Shown: positions 46,981 to 56,766, counted from the stretch's first letter. The stretch is 64,000 bases of DNA from Bradyrhizobium sp. ORS 278 (GCF_000026145.1 NC_009445.1:4836001-4900000), one strand, 5' to 3'. A program made the numbers and translations. Notes: generated by a model not told the origin, from the sequence alone.

Positions 46981-47679
46981 TCACTGGCTCCGGAACGTCA
47001 GGCCCGGCACGGCGACGTCGAAATCGGCCAGGACCGTCTCGCCCGCGATCGCGGTCTGCCCCTCGGAGACCAGAACCTCGGTGCCGTCTGGGAAATAAAC
47101 GTCGAGCCGCGAACCGAAGCGGATCAGTCCGAACCGCTCCCCAGCCCCCACGGTCTGGCCCTCGCGGACGAACGACACGATCCGGCGCGCCACGAGGCCA
47201 GCGATCTGGACAACGCCGATCTTGCCGTGCGGTGTCGAGATCGCGAGCGAATTGCGCTCATTGTCCTCACTCGCCTTGTCGAGTTCGGCATTGATGAAGG
47301 CGCCCGGACGGTAGGCGATCTTCTCGATCCGCCCCGCCACCGGGCTGCGGTTCACGTGGACGTTGAAGACGCTCATGAAGATCGAGACGCGCAACAGCGG
47401 CCGGTCGCCGAGGCCAAGCTCGGCCGGCGGCAAGGCGCGGGTGATCATCGAGATGCGGCCGTCGGCCGGCGCCACCACCAGCCCCTCCCGCTGCGGCGTC
47501 ACCCGGATCGGGTCGCGGAAGAACAGCGCGCACCACACGGTGAGCAAAGTGCCGATCCAGCCGAGCGGGGCGAAGATCCAGAACAGGATCAGGCTGACCA
47601 GGGCAAAGGCGCCGATGAACGGATAGCCCTCGGGATGGATCGGCGGGATCTGAGCACGGATGGAATTGCTGATCGACAT
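46981..47679 (-). CDS. psd: Phosphatidylserine decarboxylase, short alphaproteobacterial type
   Basis: A 232-residue proenzyme. It cleaves itself before the Ser of [12 protein letters not shown] near the C terminus to create the pyruvoyl group. Two N-terminal membrane helices and the [16 protein letters not shown] core motif are present. Length matches the short Psd class in rhizobia. It turns phosphatidylserine into phosphatidylethanolamine. Encoded immediately before pssA on the same strand (about 85-base gap). Confidence 0.95.
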   Translation of the reverse strand: MSISNSIRAQIPPIHPEGYPFIGAFALVSLILFWIFAPLGWIGTLLTVWCALFFRDPIRVTPQREGLVVAPADGRISMITRALPPAELGLGDRPLLRVSIFMSVFNVHVNRSPVAGRIEKIAYRPGAFINAELDKASEDNERNSLAISTPHGKIGVVQIAGLVARRIVSFVREGQTVGAGERFGLIRFGSRLDVYFPDGTEVLVSEGQTAIAGETVLADFDVAVPGLTFRSQ

Positions 47680-47813
47680 GGCCTGCTTCGTTGAGATGGT
47701 GTCCCTCTGACCTCAGAGCGGACCGCCGCCTTGACTAGGTCGCTGCGCGGCGAAGGTCAAAATGAATCCTTAACGAGTCCTTGCGTTCGGATCGGGGCGG
47801 CCGACTTTGCAGG

Positions 47814-49790
47814 TCACTCCGCGGCGCTGGCGACAGGCCCGGACAGGTCGGGTCCGGCGACGTCTGGCTCGCTTCGGGCCGGCGGATTGCGATTCGGGGC
47901 GGCCGCGTCGTCGCCGATCTGCGCCAGCTTCTCGCGCGCCTCCTCGGCCTCGCGCTGCCGGTTCCACATGCCGGCATAGAGCCCGCTTTTCGCCAGCAAC
48001 TCGGCATGCGTGCCCCGCTCGGCGATCCGGCCGCGGTCGAGCACGATGATCTCGTCGGCCGCGACGATGGTCGAGAGCCGGTGCGCAATCACCAGCGAGG
48101 TCCGGTTGCGCGACACGCCGTCCAGCGCATCCTGAATCTCCTGCTCGGTGTGGCTGTCGAGCGCCGAAGTGGCCTCGTCGAGCACCAGGATCGGCGGCGC
48201 CTTCAGGATGGTGCGGGCGATCGCGACGCGCTGCTTCTCGCCGCCGGACAGCTTGAGGCCGCGCTCGCCGACCTGAGTCTCGTAGCCCTTCGGCGCCATC
48301 CGGATGAGGCCGTCGATCTGCGCCAGCCGCGCCGCCTCCTCGACCGCGGCATCGTCCGCATCCCAGCGGCCGTAGCGGATGTTGTAGCGGATGGTGTCGT
48401 TGAACAGCACGGTGTCCTGCGGCACCATTCCGATCTGCGCCCGCAGCGACACCTGCGTCACATCGCGGATGTCCTGGCCGTCGATCAGGATGCGGCCGCC
48501 GGACACGTCGTACAGCCGGAACAACAGGCGCGAGATCGTCGACTTGCCTGCGCCGGACGGACCGACGATCGCGACCGTCTTGCCGGCGGGCACCTCGAAG
48601 CTCAGCCCCTGCAGGATCGGCCGCTCGGGCTCATAGGCAAAGCGGACATCCTCGAAGCGGACATGGCCTGCGGTCACCACCAGCGGCTTGGCGCGCGGCG
48701 CATCCTTCACCTCGGCATCCCTGGTCAAGACGCCGAACATCTTCTCGATGTCGATGATCGCCTGCTTGATCTCGCGATACACCATGCCCATGAAGTTCAG
48801 CGGCTGGTAGAGCTGGATCATCATGCTGTTGATCATGACGAAGTCGCCGACGGTGTTGCGCCCCTGGCGCACGCCATGGGCGCACATCAGCATCGCGATG
48901 GTCAGGCCGATGGTGAAGATCACCGCCTGCCCGGCGTTTAGCACCGCAAGCGAGGTGTAGGTCTTCACGCTGGCCCGCTCATAACGCTCCATCGAGCGGT
49001 CGTAGCGCTCGGCCTCGCGCGCCTCGGCGCCGAAATATTTCACCGTCTCGTAGTTGAGCAGCGAGTCGATCGCCTTCGTGTTCGCGTCGGTGTCGGAGTC
49101 GTTCATCCGGCGCCGGATCTCGATGCGCCACTCGGTCGCGATGTATGTGTAGAAGAGATAGGCCCCGACCATGGTCAACGTGACCAGCACATAGCGCCAG
49201 TCGAACTGCCACAGCAGCACGGCGGTCAGCAGCGAGACCTCGACGATGGTCGGGATCAGCTGGAGGATCACCATGCGGACGATCGTCTCGATCGCATTGC
49301 GTCCGCGTTCGAGCACGCGTGTCAATCCGCCGGTCTTGCGCTCCAGATGAAAGCGCAGTGACAGCTCGTGCATATGGACGAAGGTGATGGTGGCGAGCTT
49401 GCGCACCGCATGCATGGCGACGCGCGCAAAGATACCGTCGCGCCACTGCGTCAGCACCGCCATCAGCACCCGCATCGCGCCATAGCTCGCGGTCATCACG
49501 ATCGGCGAGGCGACCAGCCAGAACGCCCAATCGTCCGGCTTGATCGGCGCGGTGTTGGCGCCGGTCAGGGCGTCGGTGGTCCATTTGAAGGTGAAGGGCA
49601 GCACCAAGGTCGCGACCTTGGCTGCGAGCAGCAGCACCACCGACCATAACACGCGCATCTTCAGATCGGCGCGGTCGCTCGGCCAGATGAAGGGCCAGAG
49701 ATGACGCAGCGTGCCGGCGAGCGTTCCCTGCTCCGGAGAGGCCGGCGCATCGGTGGCAAGGTGATGTGGGGAGGAATCGGGGGGCATCAA
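47814..49790 (-). CDS. Atm1/HMT1-type ABC exporter (fused permease-ATPase)
   Basis: A 658-residue half-transporter. Six helices lie in residues about 45-365; the ATPase domain has Walker A VGPSGAGKST (about 435), the LSGGEKQRVAIARTIL signature and Walker B PILVLDEATSALD. The N-terminal LWPFIWPSDRADLKMR and the NERLRCNEG-type loops (here WRIEIRRRMNDSDTDANTKAIDSLLNYETVKYF) are hallmarks of the Atm1 group, which exports glutathione-linked sulfur or metal compounds. The C terminus is extended and Pro/Ala-rich. Stands alone; GTG or weak start context. Confidence 0.92.
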   Translation of the reverse strand: MMPPDSSPHHLATDAPASPEQGTLAGTLRHLWPFIWPSDRADLKMRVLWSVVLLLAAKVATLVLPFTFKWTTDALTGANTAPIKPDDWAFWLVASPIVMTASYGAMRVLMAVLTQWRDGIFARVAMHAVRKLATITFVHMHELSLRFHLERKTGGLTRVLERGRNAIETIVRMVILQLIPTIVEVSLLTAVLLWQFDWRYVLVTLTMVGAYLFYTYIATEWRIEIRRRMNDSDTDANTKAIDSLLNYETVKYFGAEAREAERYDRSMERYERASVKTYTSLAVLNAGQAVIFTIGLTIAMLMCAHGVRQGRNTVGDFVMINSMMIQLYQPLNFMGMVYREIKQAIIDIEKMFGVLTRDAEVKDAPRAKPLVVTAGHVRFEDVRFAYEPERPILQGLSFEVPAGKTVAIVGPSGAGKSTISRLLFRLYDVSGGRILIDGQDIRDVTQVSLRAQIGMVPQDTVLFNDTIRYNIRYGRWDADDAAVEEAARLAQIDGLIRMAPKGYETQVGERGLKLSGGEKQRVAIARTILKAPPILVLDEATSALDSHTEQEIQDALDGVSRNRTSLVIAHRLSTIVAADEIIVLDRGRIAERGTHAELLAKSGLYAGMWNRQREAEEAREKLAQIGDDAAAPNRNPPARSEPDVAGPDLSGPVASAAE

Positions 49791-50013
49791 TCGATCTGGA
49801 ACAGGGAGGATCTCGGCCGGTTATCAGGCGAGACAGCCCGCCTCATATAGAGTGTTCGACCGCCATGTGCACCCGAGCGTCGACGAATTCCGATGCGGCG
49901 GCGCAGTAATTGCATAACTTGATTCACATCGTTTGGACCACCCGTAGAACCCCGCGAACCACCCCCTCCGCCCTCGTCTTGACGCCTTTCAGTTGCAGTG
50001 TCACACCCATCCC
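49791..50013. other. Divergent promoter region
   Basis: About 220 bases between the divergent ABC exporter and LOG genes. It must carry promoters for both, but no convincing boxes stand out. Confidence 0.3.
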
Positions 50014-50616
50014 ATGACTGAAATCCGCACCGTCTGTGTCTATTGCGGCTCCGGCCCGGGCACCAATCCCAGCTTCATCGAATCGGCGAAAACCCTCGGC
50101 AAGGCGCTCGCCGAGAACGGCGTCAGGCTCGTCTATGGCGGCGGCTCCATCGGCATGATGGGCGCGGTCGCCAAGGCCGTGCTGGAGCATGGCGGCGACG
50201 TCACCGGCATCATTCCGGACTTCCTGGTGAAGAAGGAAGTGATGATGCCGCTCAAGGACCTCATCGTCACGCCCGACATGCACGAGCGCAAGCGGCTGAT
50301 GTTCGAGCATTCCGATGCGTTCGTCGCGCTTCCCGGCGGCATCGGCACGCTCGAGGAGCTGGTCGAGCAGCTCACCTGGAAGCAGCTCGGGCGCCACGCC
50401 AAGCCGGTGTTGATGGCCAATATCGACGGCTTTTGGGAGCCGCTGTTCGCCCTGCTCGCCCATATGCGCGAGACCGAGTTCATCCGCCCGGGCTTCCAGA
50501 TCGAGTTGCTCAAGGCCGACCGCGCCGAAGAGATCCTGCCGCGCCTGCGCGAGGCCGCAGCCCGTGTCGCCAAGGAAGAGACGGAGATGGAGCCGGAGAT
50601 CGCCAAGCGGCTATGA
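50014..50616 (+). CDS. LOG-family (TIGR00730) phosphoribohydrolase-like protein
   Basis: A 200-residue Rossmann-fold protein of the 'lysine decarboxylase-like' LOG family. The signature PGGIGTLEE is present (HERKRLMFEHSDAFVALPGG leads into it), with VYCGSGPGTNPSF at the N terminus. Members release adenine or cytokinin from nucleoside monophosphates. The name lysine decarboxylase is misleading. ATG 50014 is chosen because the conserved fold starts here; a frame seven residues longer exists. Confidence 0.92.
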   Translation: MTEIRTVCVYCGSGPGTNPSFIESAKTLGKALAENGVRLVYGGGSIGMMGAVAKAVLEHGGDVTGIIPDFLVKKEVMMPLKDLIVTPDMHERKRLMFEHSDAFVALPGGIGTLEELVEQLTWKQLGRHAKPVLMANIDGFWEPLFALLAHMRETEFIRPGFQIELLKADRAEEILPRLREAAARVAKEETEMEPEIAKRL

Positions 50617-50619
50617 TCC

Positions 50620-50997
50620 TTAATCGCTTGGAAACGTGACCGCCTCGATCCGGTTGCCATCCGGATCGAGCACAAAGGCCGCATAGTAGCGCACGCGGTC
50701 ATGCGGCCGCAGCCCCGGCGCACCGTCGGAGACCCCTCCCGCCTCCACCGCCGCGGCATGAAAGGCATCTACCTCGGCCGTGGTCTTGGCGCGGAAGCAG
50801 AGATGCGAGCCGGTGTCGGCCGGCACGCGGGCCATGCCGGCGCGGAGATTGATCCAGAACTCCGGATAGGCCTTGCCGAAGCCGATATTCGTCGGCCGCT
50901 CGACCAGCCGGGTGAGCCCGAGCGGCGCCAGGGCCTGCTCATAGAAGCGGGCGCCGCGGGCGAGATCGCTGACGCCGACGGAGATGTGGTCGATCAT
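50620..50997 (-). CDS. VOC-family (glyoxalase-like) protein
   Basis: A 125-residue vicinal-oxygen-chelate protein: MIDHISVGVSDLARGARFYEQAL at the start, GSHLCFRAKTTAEVDAFHAAAVEAGG in the middle and YYAAFVLDPDGNRIEAV at the end, with His4 and the Glu in NRIEAV as probable metal ligands. It is better preserved at the metal site than the VOC protein at 33132. Convergent with the LOG gene, separated by 3 bases. Confidence 0.9.
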   Translation of the reverse strand: MIDHISVGVSDLARGARFYEQALAPLGLTRLVERPTNIGFGKAYPEFWINLRAGMARVPADTGSHLCFRAKTTAEVDAFHAAAVEAGGVSDGAPGLRPHDRVRYYAAFVLDPDGNRIEAVTFPSD

Positions 50998-51024
50998 GGT
51001 GAGCCTCCCCTGCCCGCCGAAATG

Positions 51025-51107
51025 GTAGCCCGGATGAGCGTAGCCACAGCCGGGGTCTCACGTGCTGTGTCGGTGAACCCGGATGTCGCTGCGCTCATCC
51101 GGGCTAC
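51025..51107. repeat. Intergenic palindromic element (GTAGCCCGGATGAGCG type)
   Basis: Perfect 16-base inverted repeat, GTAGCCCGGATGAGCG at 51025-51040 and its complement at 51092-51107, around a 51-base centre. It separates the VOC gene from cimA. Such elements recur in Bradyrhizobium genomes. Confidence 0.75.
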
Positions 51108-51113
51108 GTTCAC

Positions 51114-52712
51114 TCACCCCGCCGCGCCCGACTTCACCAGCTTGTAGAACACCGAATCCATCAGCGCCTGGAATGAGGCGTCGATGATGTTGGGCGAGAC
51201 GCCGACCGTGGTCCAGCGCTCGCCGGTCTCGTCCTCGCTCTCGATCAGCACGCGCGTCACCGCCTCGGTGCCGCCGTTGAGGATGCGGACGCGGTAGTCG
51301 ATCAGCTTCAATCCGTCGATGAAACCCTGATACTTGCCGAGATCCTTGCGCAAGGCAACGTCGAGCGCGTTGACCGGGCCATTGCCTTCGGCCGCCGAGA
51401 TCAGCCGCTCGCCGGCGACATCGACCTTCACCACCGCCAGCGCCACCGTGACGCGCTCGCCGAGCGCGTTGTAGCGCTGCTCGACGTTGACATCGAACTG
51501 CTCGACCCGGAAATACTCCGGCACCGAGCCCAGCGTGCGCCGGGCCAGGAGCTCGAACGAGGCGTTGGCGGACTCATAGGCGTAACCCAGCGCCTCGCGC
51601 TCCTTCAGCTCCTCGACGAGCCGCGTCAGCTTCGGATCGCTCTTGCTGAAGGGAATGCCGCCACGCTCGAGCGCCGCGATGACGTTGGAGCGGCCGGCCT
51701 GATCCGACACCAGGACTTTCCGGTGATTGCCGACGCTCTCTGGCAGCACGTGCTCATAGGTGTGCGGATCCTTCAGCACGGCAGACGCATGAATGCCGGT
51801 CTTGGTAACGAAAGCGCTCTCGCCGACATAGGGCGCGTGCCGGTTCGGCGCGCGGTTGAGCATGTCGTCGAGCGTGCGCGACACCTTCATCAGCCCGGCG
51901 AGCTGCTGGTCGGAGACGCCGATCTCGAAGCGCTCCGAGAACTCGGCCTTCAGCTTCAAGGTCGGGATCAGGGAGCACAGATTGGCATTGCCGCAGCGCT
52001 CGCCGAGGCCATTCAACGTTCCCTGGATCTGGCGCACGCCGGCGCGGACCGCGGCCAGCGAGTTCGCCACCGCCTGCTCGGTGTCGTTATGGGCATGAAT
52101 GCCGAGATGATCGCCCGGCACGTGCTTCACGACCTCGCCAACAACAGCCTCGATCTCGTGCGGCATGGTGCCGCCATTGGTGTCGCACAGCACGACCCAG
52201 CGTGCGCCCGCCTCATAGGCGGTGCGGGCGCAGGCCAGCGCGAACGCCGCATTCTCCTTGTAGCCGTCGAAGAAGTGCTCGCAGTCGAGCATCACCTCGC
52301 GCCCGGCCGCCTTGGCCGCGGTGACGCTGTCTCTGATCGAGGCGAGGTTCTCCTCGTTTGTGGTCTCGAGCGCGACGCGCACCTGATAGGCCGAGGACTT
52401 GGCCACGAAGCAGATGGCGTCCGCCTTGGCCTCCAGCAGCGCCGCGACGCCCGGATCGTTGGAGACCGAGCGCCCTGCACGCCGGGTCATGCCGAACGCC
52501 GTGAAGCGGGCATGGCCGAGCTTGGGCTTGTCGGCGAAGAACTCGGTGTCGAGCGGGTTGGCGCCGGGATATCCGCCTTCGACATAGTCGATGCCGAGAT
52601 CGTCGAGCAGACGCGCGATCACCTGCTTGTCGGTCAGCGTGAAATCGACACCGTTGGTCTGTGCGCCGTCGCGCAGGGTGGTGTCGAACAGATAGAGGCG
52701 TTCTCTGCTCAT
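51114..52712 (-). CDS. cimA: (R)-citramalate synthase
   Basis: A 532-residue LeuA/CimA-family enzyme. The catalytic TIM barrel starts with YLFDTTLRDGAQTNGV (metal Asp and Arg) and includes HAHNDTEQAVANSL (metal His pair) and GLGERCGNANL; the C-terminal regulatory domain covers about residues 385-530. The opening LFDTTLRDGAQT and overall length point to CimA (pyruvate + acetyl-CoA to citramalate, entry to isoleucine synthesis) rather than 2-isopropylmalate synthase. Its ATG overlaps the GNAT gene stop (ATGA). Confidence 0.93.
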   Translation of the reverse strand: MSRERLYLFDTTLRDGAQTNGVDFTLTDKQVIARLLDDLGIDYVEGGYPGANPLDTEFFADKPKLGHARFTAFGMTRRAGRSVSNDPGVAALLEAKADAICFVAKSSAYQVRVALETTNEENLASIRDSVTAAKAAGREVMLDCEHFFDGYKENAAFALACARTAYEAGARWVVLCDTNGGTMPHEIEAVVGEVVKHVPGDHLGIHAHNDTEQAVANSLAAVRAGVRQIQGTLNGLGERCGNANLCSLIPTLKLKAEFSERFEIGVSDQQLAGLMKVSRTLDDMLNRAPNRHAPYVGESAFVTKTGIHASAVLKDPHTYEHVLPESVGNHRKVLVSDQAGRSNVIAALERGGIPFSKSDPKLTRLVEELKEREALGYAYESANASFELLARRTLGSVPEYFRVEQFDVNVEQRYNALGERVTVALAVVKVDVAGERLISAAEGNGPVNALDVALRKDLGKYQGFIDGLKLIDYRVRILNGGTEAVTRVLIESEDETGERWTTVGVSPNIIDASFQALMDSVFYKLVKSGAAG

Positions 52713-53218
52713 GACTGCGCCCCTGCCCCGAGCGGCTTCTTCATCGTGGTGTTGGCGAGCCATTCGCCATTGATCGAGACGCTGTTGCGCTGCTGCGCGA
52801 CGTAGCCGCGCTTGCGGAAGAATTCGACCGCGGTGTCGCTGGCGTCCACCAGGAGCCCCGTGGTGCCGCGCGCGCCGGCGAGCTTCTCCAGCGCATCGCA
52901 CAGCATCGCGCCGACCCCCTGCCCGGCAACGCTCGGATGCACATAGAGCATGTCGATGTGATCATTACCCTTCAGCGAGGCAAAGCCGACCGGCGAGCCC
53001 TGCAATGTCGCGATCAGGGTCAGTGTCGACGCCAGCTTCTTGCCGAAGCTCGCCTCGTCGTCGGCCGCGGCGGCCCAGGCCTCCTGCTGCTCCTCGCTGT
53101 AATCGTCACCGGTGAGCTGCTGAATGCTGGCGGCGAAGATTGCGGCCAGCACGGGCGTATCGGTCGGGAGAAATGGCCTCAGCGCGGCCTTCGGAAGTGC
53201 CTGTCCCATATCTCTCAC
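52709..53218 (-). CDS. GNAT-family N-acetyltransferase
   Basis: A 169-residue acetyltransferase. The acetyl-CoA loop is VAGQGVGAMLCDALEKLA, preceded by IDMLYVHPSV and followed by LLVDASDTAVEFFRKRGYV. The GTG start at 53218 overlaps the stop of the 37-residue gene (GTGA) and is preferred for that reason; ATG 53209 is the alternative. Substrate unknown. It lies third in a minus-strand chain cysS-small peptide-GNAT-cimA, all joined by 4-base overlaps. Confidence 0.9.
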   Translation of the reverse strand: MRDMGQALPKAALRPFLPTDTPVLAAIFAASIQQLTGDDYSEEQQEAWAAAADDEASFGKKLASTLTLIATLQGSPVGFASLKGNDHIDMLYVHPSVAGQGVGAMLCDALEKLAGARGTTGLLVDASDTAVEFFRKRGYVAQQRNSVSINGEWLANTTMKKPLGAGAQS

Positions 53219-53328
53219 CAGATCCCGTAGAGCTTCGTCACCAGCGCCACTGCGGCCGCGATCACCGCGAGCTTGAGCACGATGTAGTACAGCCAGTGCC
53301 GCGGAAACGGCGTGTCGGGCTTCTTCAT
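53215..53328 (-). CDS. 37-residue membrane peptide between cysS and the GNAT gene
   Basis: The coding sequence is [20 protein letters not shown] followed by a hydrophobic stretch and KLYGIW. A short Pro/basic N-terminal part precedes one membrane helix of about 20 residues. Its ATG overlaps the cysS stop (ATGA) and its stop overlaps the GNAT start (GTGA), which is strong evidence that it is translated even though it is far below usual gene-calling size. Function unknown. Confidence 0.75.
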   Translation of the reverse strand: MKKPDTPFPRHWLYYIVLKLAVIAAAVALVTKLYGIW

Positions 53329-54734
53329 CGCGCGATCTCCCACGTCGTCACCGGCTTGCCGTCGGCCCCCTTGCCGTCCTTGAGCACGACGCCCATCGCG
53401 GCGAGCTCGTCGCGCAGACGATCGGACTCCTTGAAGTCCTTGCGCGCGCGGGCGGCCGTGCGCTCAGCGATCAGGCCCTCGACTTCGGCGGCGTCGACGC
53501 CTTTGGCTTGCTGCTTCCGAGCTTCCCACAGCGTTGCCGTCTCCGACAGGAAGCCGAAATAACGGAGCGAGCCGGCGAATGCAGCGCGATCAACCTCGCT
53601 CCCGGAAGCAGCCCGCGCACGAAGCGCGTGCAACTCCGCGATCATCAGCGGCGTGTTGATGTCGTCGAGCAACGCATTGATGATCGCCGGCTCCGGCTGC
53701 TCGCCCGGCGCATCGGCCGCGACGCGGTACCAGTCGTCGAGCGTCTTCGCGCTCTCCTCCAGGCCCTTCACCGTCCAGTCGGCCGGCGAGCGATAGTGCA
53801 TCTTGAGCATGTTCAGGCGCAGCACCTCGCCCGGCCAGTCCGCCAACAGGTCGCGGATGGTAACGAAGTTGCCGAGGCTCTTCGACATCTTCGCGCCCTC
53901 GACCTGCACGAACTCATTGTGCAGCCAGTAGTTCGCCATCACCGAGGTGCCATGGGCGCAGCGCGACTGCGCAATCTCGTTCTCATGATGCGGGAAGATC
54001 AGGTCGAGCCCGCCGCCATGGATGTCGAAGACGTCGCCGAGATAGGCCGCGCTCATCGCCGAGCATTCGATGTGCCAGCCGGGGCGGCCTCGCCCCCACG
54101 GGCTGTCCCAGCCCGGCTCGTCCGCCGACGACTGCTTCCACAGCACGAAGTCGGCGGGGTTCTTCTTGTGCGCATCGACCGCAACGCGCGCGCCGGCGAG
54201 TTGATCTTCGAGCTTGCGACCCGATAGCGCGCCATAGTCCGGCATCGAGCGGGTGTCGAACAGCACCTCGCCGCCGGCTTCATACGCATGGCCGCGCGCG
54301 ATCAACTGCTCGATCAAGGTCACCATATCCGCCTTGCCGTCGGGACGCGGCAGAACGAAGTCGGTCGCGCGCGGCTCGAAGGTCGGCGGCAGACTGCCAA
54401 GCGCCGCCGTGTCGCTGTGGAACTGATTGGCCGTCACCTCGGTGACCTTCCGGATCGCCTCGTTCAGCGGCAGGCCGGGATAGTCGCGCGCGGCGCGCGC
54501 GTTGATCTTGTCGTCCACGTCGGTGATGTTGCGGACATAGGTCACGTGCTCGGCGCCATAGATGCGGCGCAGCAGGCGGAACAGCACGTCGAAGACGATC
54601 ACGGGCCGCGCGTTGCCGATATGGGCGAAGTCGTAGACCGTAGGTCCGCAGACATACATGCGGACATTGTTCGGATCGAGCGGCACGAAGGGGCGCTTCT
54701 CCCGCGACGCGGTGTCGTACAAACGCAAGTCCAT
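53325..54734 (-). CDS. cysS: Cysteinyl-tRNA synthetase
   Basis: A 469-residue class I aminoacyl-tRNA synthetase. HIGH-equivalent HIGNARPV occurs near residue 37 and KMSKSLGNF near 285; zinc-binding residues are in YVCGPTVYD and WHIECSAMS. Charges tRNA-Cys with cysteine. It heads the overlapping minus-strand unit with the 37-residue peptide, GNAT and cimA. Full length and intact. Confidence 0.97.
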   Translation of the reverse strand: MDLRLYDTASREKRPFVPLDPNNVRMYVCGPTVYDFAHIGNARPVIVFDVLFRLLRRIYGAEHVTYVRNITDVDDKINARAARDYPGLPLNEAIRKVTEVTANQFHSDTAALGSLPPTFEPRATDFVLPRPDGKADMVTLIEQLIARGHAYEAGGEVLFDTRSMPDYGALSGRKLEDQLAGARVAVDAHKKNPADFVLWKQSSADEPGWDSPWGRGRPGWHIECSAMSAAYLGDVFDIHGGGLDLIFPHHENEIAQSRCAHGTSVMANYWLHNEFVQVEGAKMSKSLGNFVTIRDLLADWPGEVLRLNMLKMHYRSPADWTVKGLEESAKTLDDWYRVAADAPGEQPEPAIINALLDDINTPLMIAELHALRARAASGSEVDRAAFAGSLRYFGFLSETATLWEARKQQAKGVDAAEVEGLIAERTAARARKDFKESDRLRDELAAMGVVLKDGKGADGKPVTTWEIAR

Positions 54735-55117
54735 GGTCAGTCCCCGAATGCCTCAGTCCCGAATGCCTGCGTCTCGCCGGACGAGACGCAGCGGGTGTCC
54801 TCCGCCAGATGACGGCCCGGATGAAGGGCGGCCACGGCAAAAAGCGCGCTTCCGACCTGCCGGCCGGGCGTCCTGATCATCTCTGTTGAGAAAAGACGGC
54901 CTCAGCCAGCGAATCGCTAGCGCGTAATCTCGCGGTAAATGCAGCAGATGGCGAGGAAACCGTTCATGAGTTTCACCATGATCCAGCAGATTGTTGCCGT
55001 CAAGAGCCGCAAATCGGCCGTTTTCGCCGCCCAAATCGACCCGCCCTGCCTCATGGTTAATCATTTTTAACCCTTTTCGCCTAACCATGGGTTGTCTCCT
55101 CCATCGACCGGTGCACC
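54735..55117. other. Intergenic stretch with promoters of cysS and the cysteine-rich exported protein
   Basis: About 380 bases. One 34-codon frame at 54966-55070 has a GAGGAAA site but ordinary composition, and I do not call it. No repeat or RNA gene is seen. Confidence 0.4.
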
Positions 55118-55426
55118 ATGCGATTCTCCTCGGGCCTTTTCGCCTGCTGCGTCCTCCTTGCCGCCGCCACCACCGCTGCGGCCGAAAGCCGAATCTTCAT
55201 CATCGCCAACGAGGCCGACGGCTACGGCGTCGACCAGTGCCTGGCCAAGGGCGACAAATGCGGCGCCTCGGCCGCCCGGTCCTACTGCCAATCACGCGAT
55301 TTTGCGCAGGCCTCCTCCTATCGCCGGGTCGACCCCGATGAAATCACGGGATCGGTGCCGAAAGCCGGTGCAAACTGCAGCCATAGCGGCTGCAGCGAGT
55401 ATGTCGCGATCACCTGCCAGCGCTGA
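55118..55426 (+). CDS. Small cysteine-rich exported protein
   Basis: A 102-residue protein with a clear signal peptide (FSSGLFACCVLLAAATTAAA, cleavage before ESR). The mature part has six cysteines (in DQCLAKGDKCG, SYCQSR, ANCSHSGCSE and ITCQR), enough for three disulfides in the periplasm. I do not recognise a named family. It lies on its own between intergenic regions, just ahead of the DUF2865 protein. Confidence 0.7.
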   Translation: MRFSSGLFACCVLLAAATTAAAESRIFIIANEADGYGVDQCLAKGDKCGASAARSYCQSRDFAQASSYRRVDPDEITGSVPKAGANCSHSGCSEYVAITCQR

Positions 55427-55579
55427 GGCCCTGGGGAACGGCTGTTCCCGCCTCCCCAATGCCCCGGATTGGACGTGACGATGCCCGACAAAGCGGCTAT
55501 GGGATGCCCGCCGCTGCCGCGATTTTTCCGAATTCTGTGCTAGCCCCGCGGCAGCACCCATGGACCGGAATACCGCATC

Positions 55580-56743
55580 TTGATCGCATCCTTGTCTCCG
55601 CGCCTGTTGGCCTGCACTGCCCTGCTCGGACTGTCCCTGACCGGCTCGCATGCCCTGGCGCAGTCCAACTCCGATTCCTATGCGCAGATGGCCCCGGGCC
55701 AGCCCGGACAGCAGGCCGGCGTCAATCCGATCTGTCCGCGGCTCGAGGCCCAGCTCGCCTCGATCGATCGCAGCGGTGGTGATCCCGCGCGCGACGAGCA
55801 GATCCGGCGCTATCAGGACGCCGCCGCCAAGCAGCAGGCCGAACTCGATCGCGTAAGCCAGCAGGCCAAGCGCACGGGTTGCGACAGCCCCGGCTTCTTT
55901 TCGATCTTCAACGGCCGCGCGGCCGAGTGCCAGCCGATCAACAACCAGATCCAGCAGATGCGCTCGAATCTGGATCAGATCACAGGCAGCTTGGAGCGGC
56001 TGCGCGGCGGCGGCCTGGGTGGTGAGCGCGACAATCAGCGTCGCTCGGTGCTGGCCGCTCTCGGCCAGAACAATTGCGGCGCGCAGTATCAGCAATATGC
56101 CAACGCCAATCGCGGCGGCGGGGGCGGCGGCAACTTCCTGACCAACCTGTTCGGTGGCGGTGACAACAATCCGGCCGCCTCGCTGCCGCCGCCGAGCGCC
56201 GATCTCGCCGCGCCTCAAGGCACGTATCGCACGGTCTGCGTGCGCACCTGCGACGGCGCCTACTTCCCGATCTCCTTTGCCACCGTGCCCGGCCGGTTCG
56301 CCGATGACGAGCGCGCCTGCAAGGCGCAGTGCCCCGCCGCGGAGGCATCGCTGTTCACCTACCGCAATCCCGGCGAGGACATGAACCAGGCGGTCTCCAT
56401 CAACGGCCAGCCCTACAGCGCTCTCGCCAACGCGTTCAAATATCGCACCGAGTTCAACCCGAGCTGCTCGTGCAAGGCGCCGGGCCAGACCTGGGCGGAT
56501 GCGCTGAAGTCGATCGATGAGCGGGCCTCCGCCGCCGAGCAGGGCGACATCATCGTCACCGAGGAGAGTGCCAAGCGGATGCAGCAGCGCCAGACCGGCA
56601 AGCCGTCCGCCACCGCGGCCAAGAAGGGCGCCGCGCCGGCAGAGGCGGCCGCACCGCCGACCACGACCGCCGACACCACGACCGGCGCCGGTGCCGACAA
56701 GCAGATCCGCACGGTCGGCCCGACCTTCATCCCGCCGCGCTGA
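55580..56743 (+). CDS. DUF2865 exported protein
   Basis: A 387-residue protein with a signal peptide (LLACTALLGLSLTGSHALAQ). Residues about 45-135 are Gln/Arg-rich coiled coil; a Gly-rich linker containing GGGGGGNFLTNLFGGG leads to the conserved C-rich core at about 210-310: TYRTVCVRTCDGAYFPISF, DDERACKAQCPAAEASLF and FNPSCSCKAPGQTW. The tail is Ala/Thr/Pro-rich. This is the DUF2865 layout common in Bradyrhizobium; function unknown. The TTG start at 55580 lacks a strong site. Confidence 0.82.
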   Translation: MIASLSPRLLACTALLGLSLTGSHALAQSNSDSYAQMAPGQPGQQAGVNPICPRLEAQLASIDRSGGDPARDEQIRRYQDAAAKQQAELDRVSQQAKRTGCDSPGFFSIFNGRAAECQPINNQIQQMRSNLDQITGSLERLRGGGLGGERDNQRRSVLAALGQNNCGAQYQQYANANRGGGGGGNFLTNLFGGGDNNPAASLPPPSADLAAPQGTYRTVCVRTCDGAYFPISFATVPGRFADDERACKAQCPAAEASLFTYRNPGEDMNQAVSINGQPYSALANAFKYRTEFNPSCSCKAPGQTWADALKSIDERASAAEQGDIIVTEESAKRMQQRQTGKPSATAAKKGAAPAEAAAPPTTTADTTTGAGADKQIRTVGPTFIPPR

Positions 56744-56766
56744 GCGAGTTCGCCGGGCCATCGATG

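Noticed and set aside
54966..55070. 34-codon frame with a GAGGAAA site
   Set aside because: Composition and content are not clearly coding and no overlap or context supports it.
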